Shown piece after piece: positions 61,242 to 64,000 of a stretch of 64,000 nucleotides of DNA. This stretch comes from Geminicoccaceae bacterium (GTDB taxonomy: Bacteria; Pseudomonadota; Alphaproteobacteria; Geminicoccales; Geminicoccaceae): positions 124,001 through 188,000 of the forward strand of contig JANQPX010000040.1 in the NCBI GenBank assembly GCA_028285265.1. The letters run 5' to 3'. The notes under the pieces are model-generated. The model had not been told where the DNA came from, searched no databases, and saw nothing but the letters and a program-made list of their open reading frames with translations. The first letter of the stretch is position 1; every line of letters begins with the position of its first letter. The translations under genes and the position numbers were made by a program.

Positions 61242-62546
61242 ATGACCAGAGAAGCGGATGCCATTATTGTCGGGGCGGGCGTCATCGGTGCAGCGACGGC
61301 ATTCGAGCTTGCCAAGCTTGGCTATAAGACGGTGACGGTCGATCGCAACCACGATGCTGGCACAGGCTCGACGGGAGGGTCCTGTGCGATCATCCGCGTG
61401 CACTACTCGACTCTCGAAGGCTCAGCGTTCGCCTATGAGGGATATTTCTATTGGCGAGACTGGGTGGATTATCTTGAGACACCTGATGATCAAGGGCTCG
61501 CTCGCTTTGTCGATTGCGGCTGTCTGGTGATGGCGACTGAAGCCAATGGCTATCTCGAAAAGCACAAGAGCTTTTGCCGTGAACTCGGTATTCCGTTCGA
61601 AGAGTGGGACGCGGCCCACATCGAAGAGCGTCTTCCCATTTATAGTCTGAACAGTTTCGCCCCGCCAAAGCTGATGGATGATCCAGCGTTCGGCGAAAGC
61701 AATGGCGGCCACGTCCGGTCCGGCGTTTTCTTTCCGACAGCAGGCTATGTTACCGACCCACAGCTCTCCGCCCATAACCTCATGCGCGCGGCAGAGGCCA
61801 AAGGCTCGATTTTTCGATTCAACGAGACGGTCGTCTCAATTTTGCGAGACGACAGTCGGGTCGTGGGTGTTGAGCTCGAAAGCGGCGAGCTTATTCGTGC
61901 TCCAGTGGTCATCAATGTTGCAGGACCTGCCTCTGCACGCATCAATGATATGGCAGGAGTCACTGGCGATATGACCATTACGACAAGGCCGCTCCGCCAA
62001 GAAGTCGCTCATGTGCCGTCACCGCCAGACTTTGACTTCGAGAAGCAAGGCATTGTTGTTTCAGACAGTGATATCGGTTGCTATATCCGCCCGGAGCACG
62101 GCAGTCATATCCTCATCGGCTCGGAGGATCCGCCATGTGACAAACATGATTGGGTCGACGATGAAGACTTCAATCGAAACTTTACAGACCAATGGACGGT
62201 GCAGGTCCATCGCTATGCTCAGCGCGTTCCGTCCCTCGGCATTCCCTCCAAAACGCGCGGCGTCGTCGAACTCTACGACGTGACTGAAGACTGGATCCCT
62301 ATTTACGATAAATCCAGCCTTGCGGGATTCTATATGGCCTGTGGGACAAGCGGCAACCAATACAAGAATGCGCCGATCGCAGGAAAAATGATGGCTGCTT
62401 TGGTCGACTACTGCGAGTCAGGTCAAGATCACGATGTCAAACCGTTGCAATTCCATCTTCCTTATCTGGAGCGGAACATTGATGTCGGCTTTTATTCGCG
62501 AAAGCGCAAGATCAACAAGAACAGCAGCTTTTCTGTCCTGGGATGA
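61242..62546 (+). CDS. FAD-dependent oxidase (sarcosine-oxidase beta / DadA type)
   Basis: A 434-residue DAO-family flavoprotein. The FAD motif is DAIIVGAGVIGAATAFELAK (about 6-25), then STGGSCAIIRVHYSTLEG, and near the end PIYDKSSLAGFYMACGTSGN binds FAD. It resembles SoxB-type sarcosine oxidases and is likely cytoplasmic. The start ATG is preceded by AGGGGA. Together with the two genes upstream it forms a tight three-gene run. It probably oxidises an N-methylated or secondary amine left after demethylation, by inference. Confidence 0.86.
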   Translation: MTREADAIIVGAGVIGAATAFELAKLGYKTVTVDRNHDAGTGSTGGSCAIIRVHYSTLEGSAFAYEGYFYWRDWVDYLETPDDQGLARFVDCGCLVMATEANGYLEKHKSFCRELGIPFEEWDAAHIEERLPIYSLNSFAPPKLMDDPAFGESNGGHVRSGVFFPTAGYVTDPQLSAHNLMRAAEAKGSIFRFNETVVSILRDDSRVVGVELESGELIRAPVVINVAGPASARINDMAGVTGDMTITTRPLRQEVAHVPSPPDFDFEKQGIVVSDSDIGCYIRPEHGSHILIGSEDPPCDKHDWVDDEDFNRNFTDQWTVQVHRYAQRVPSLGIPSKTRGVVELYDVTEDWIPIYDKSSLAGFYMACGTSGNQYKNAPIAGKMMAALVDYCESGQDHDVKPLQFHLPYLERNIDVGFYSRKRKINKNSSFSVLG

Positions 62547-62796
62547 AGGGTGTCCCTAATCCGCGTTTCTAAGAGCGGATCAGGTGAGATCGGATGCGAC
62601 CACTGGCTTCAGGTCAAAACCAGCGACGGCAGCAATAGAAAACGGTGTTGAGGTGATCTTACGACCTTCGCCCCGCGCGGTCATTTTGGAGGATCTGATC
62701 TCATGCCCGCCGTCGTCTCTAGCAGCGGTACGCCGTCGACGACACGCAACGCGACATCGTTGGATTGAGCCGAATGACTGGTGATCTCCAACGGAC

Positions 62797-63984
62797 TTAG
62801 CTCAGCCTTGCCGGAAGCTTCGTAAAGCCACGGAACCGTACCCGGCGGCTCCGCTCCACATTCTCCGTTATGACGTAGTCGGGATGGCGTTTGAGGAAAT
62901 GGCCGATTGCGATTCGGCCTTCCATTCTTGCTAAGGTGAGACCAATACAAGTGTGGGGCCCAGCAGCAAAAGCGAGATGCCGATTGGGGTGCCGATCAGG
63001 CAGCAATTGGTCAGGGTGGTGGAACGTGGCGCGATCACGGTTGGCCGCACCGATACAGAGGTGTAAGTCTGCGCCTTTCGGTATGCGGACGCCGGAGATC
63101 TCGATACTCTCCGTCGTTAGACGGTTTCCGAACTGATTGGGACTTTCGAGCCGAAGAAACTCGTCGATGGCCGTGCTAATAAGGCGCGGCTCGGCGAGAA
63201 GGCGGTTGCGTACGTCTCGGTGTTGATCAAGCAACCAAAGCGCGTTGCCGATCAAGTTGGTGGTCGTCTCGTGGCCTGCATTCAGAATGAAAATGCAATT
63301 TTGCAGGAGCTCGACCTCTGAGAGGATACCGCCTTCGGCCTGAATTAATCGGGTCAAGACATCGGTTTCTGGATCCCCCGGATGCTGCGTCCGATCAGCG
63401 ACGATGCACGCCAGAAACGCCTTGAACTCCTCAACCGCCCTATTGCCAGCTGCGAGTTGCTCTTCGCTAAGTTTGGGTTCGAGTGCACCAAGGATCGCGA
63501 GTGACCAATCCCTCAGAGGCCCTCGCTGCTGTCTTGGAATATCGAGCAGATTACCGATGACCTCAACCGGTATAGCCCCAGCAAAGGTTTCGATTAGGTC
63601 CACCTCTTCAGAATTCGCCGAAGCCTCCAAAAGCGAGTCAACTAACGCCGTCAGGTCGGGCTCCATTCTTGCCATCGCACGGGGCGTCATCGCGCCAGTC
63701 AAAGCTCGGCGAACGCGCGAATGCAGAGGAGGGTCATTGAAAACGAGCGAGGTCGTGTGATGCTCATAAAGCGGGGAGCTATCGCCATATTTTGGTGCGA
63801 AAACAGCCTTCTTATCGGAAATGAACCGTGTGGTGTCGCGGTAGATCATGTCCAGATCGGCATGGCGTGAAAGAAGAAATGAGCCATCAGGCTGCGGACA
63901 AATTGGCATGTTGTCCCGGAGCTCCGCGTAATGCGGATAGGGATTGTCGTAAAAGTTGTCAGGCAAAGCGGTAAGATCGAGCAT
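62797..63984 (-). CDS. Cytochrome P450
   Basis: A 395-residue soluble bacterial P450. The oxygen-activation helix has AGHETTTN (about 238-245), the E-x-x-R pair occurs in DEFLRLESP, and the haem loop is FAAGPHTCIG with the cysteine ligand at residue 346. FNDPPLHSRVRRALTGAMTP is the usual C-helix region. It is complete within the window and converges on the flavoprotein gene. No ferredoxin or ferredoxin reductase is adjacent. Substrate unknown; it may act with the methylamine genes only by proximity. Confidence 0.9.
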   Translation of the reverse strand: MLDLTALPDNFYDNPYPHYAELRDNMPICPQPDGSFLLSRHADLDMIYRDTTRFISDKKAVFAPKYGDSSPLYEHHTTSLVFNDPPLHSRVRRALTGAMTPRAMARMEPDLTALVDSLLEASANSEEVDLIETFAGAIPVEVIGNLLDIPRQQRGPLRDWSLAILGALEPKLSEEQLAAGNRAVEEFKAFLACIVADRTQHPGDPETDVLTRLIQAEGGILSEVELLQNCIFILNAGHETTTNLIGNALWLLDQHRDVRNRLLAEPRLISTAIDEFLRLESPNQFGNRLTTESIEISGVRIPKGADLHLCIGAANRDRATFHHPDQLLPDRHPNRHLAFAAGPHTCIGLTLARMEGRIAIGHFLKRHPDYVITENVERSRRVRFRGFTKLPARLS

Positions 63985-64000
63985 CGTGATGGCCTGGCCG

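Noticed and set aside
1..64000. CRISPR arrays, rRNA, tRNA, phage genes
   Set aside because: No regularly spaced repeats, ribosomal RNA segments, tRNA cloverleaves or phage structural proteins were seen by eye.

Overview
The window looks like a chromosomal segment of a moderately GC-rich alphaproteobacterium, probably a free-living or marine-type heterotroph. This is an inference from the gene families: a single-chain methylmalonyl-CoA mutase with PccAB and PrpE, trimethylamine methyltransferase (MttB) family and dimethylglycine-dehydrogenase-like enzymes, OpgC, PPK2, and LacI/amidohydrolase/Rieske catabolic genes. Ends of the window cut one gene (opgC, left edge). I see no rRNA, tRNA, CRISPR array, phage structural gene or integrase.

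Layout. 1-5.9 kb: opgC (partial), a secreted PHB-depolymerase-type esterase, a nitroreductase, the coenzyme F420 biosynthesis gene cofC, an F420-type luciferase-like oxidoreductase and a TMEM220-type membrane protein. 6.1-9.9 kb: eboD-eboE with a convergent eboF, a partial set of the Ebo metabolite-export system. 10.1-11.4 kb: a secreted glucose/sorbosone-dehydrogenase-like beta-propeller ending in a good terminator. 11.4-19.3 kb: a gene-poor islet bounded by exact 29-bp direct repeats. It holds a GAF histidine kinase, PPK2, a headless TIR domain, an IS110 transposase remnant, several short or decayed genes, a VOC protein and a YdcF protein. 19.3-22.0 kb: two small c-type cytochromes and a second beta-propeller dehydrogenase, which look like one periplasmic electron-transfer operon.

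22.4-28.7 kb: a repeat-rich lipoprotein, an epoxide hydrolase, a nitrilase-superfamily amidase, and a polysaccharide co-polymerase/tyrosine kinase pair without glycosyltransferases. 28.8-33.4 kb: a Gfo/Idh/MocA dehydrogenase, an SDR and a NitT/TauT-type ABC importer. 33.6-41.3 kb: pccB-pccA-methylmalonyl-CoA mutase-prpE, which together take propionate to succinyl-CoA apart from the epimerase. 41.4-45.0 kb: a 1206-residue PAS-GGDEF-EAL protein, divergent from a LacI-type regulator. That regulator heads a tight cluster of two paralogous amidohydrolases, a Rieske protein and an SDR (45.1-49.7 kb).

49.8-53.7 kb: the classical tesA / ybbA-ybbP arrangement. 53.8-56.8 kb: an RraA-like protein, a glutathione transferase and an orphan P-loop ATPase in an AT-rich setting. 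57.3-64.0 kb: a dimethylglycine-dehydrogenase-like flavoprotein, an MttB-superfamily methyltransferase lacking pyrrolysine, a second flavoprotein oxidase and a convergent cytochrome P450. This looks like a demethylation pathway for a methylated amine.

No single fully novel machine is obvious. The best leads are the 29-bp repeat-bounded islet with its decayed operon, the cytochrome/beta-propeller dehydrogenase operon, the reduced Ebo set, the LacI-amidohydrolase-Rieske cluster and the MttB/flavoprotein cluster without a corrinoid protein.
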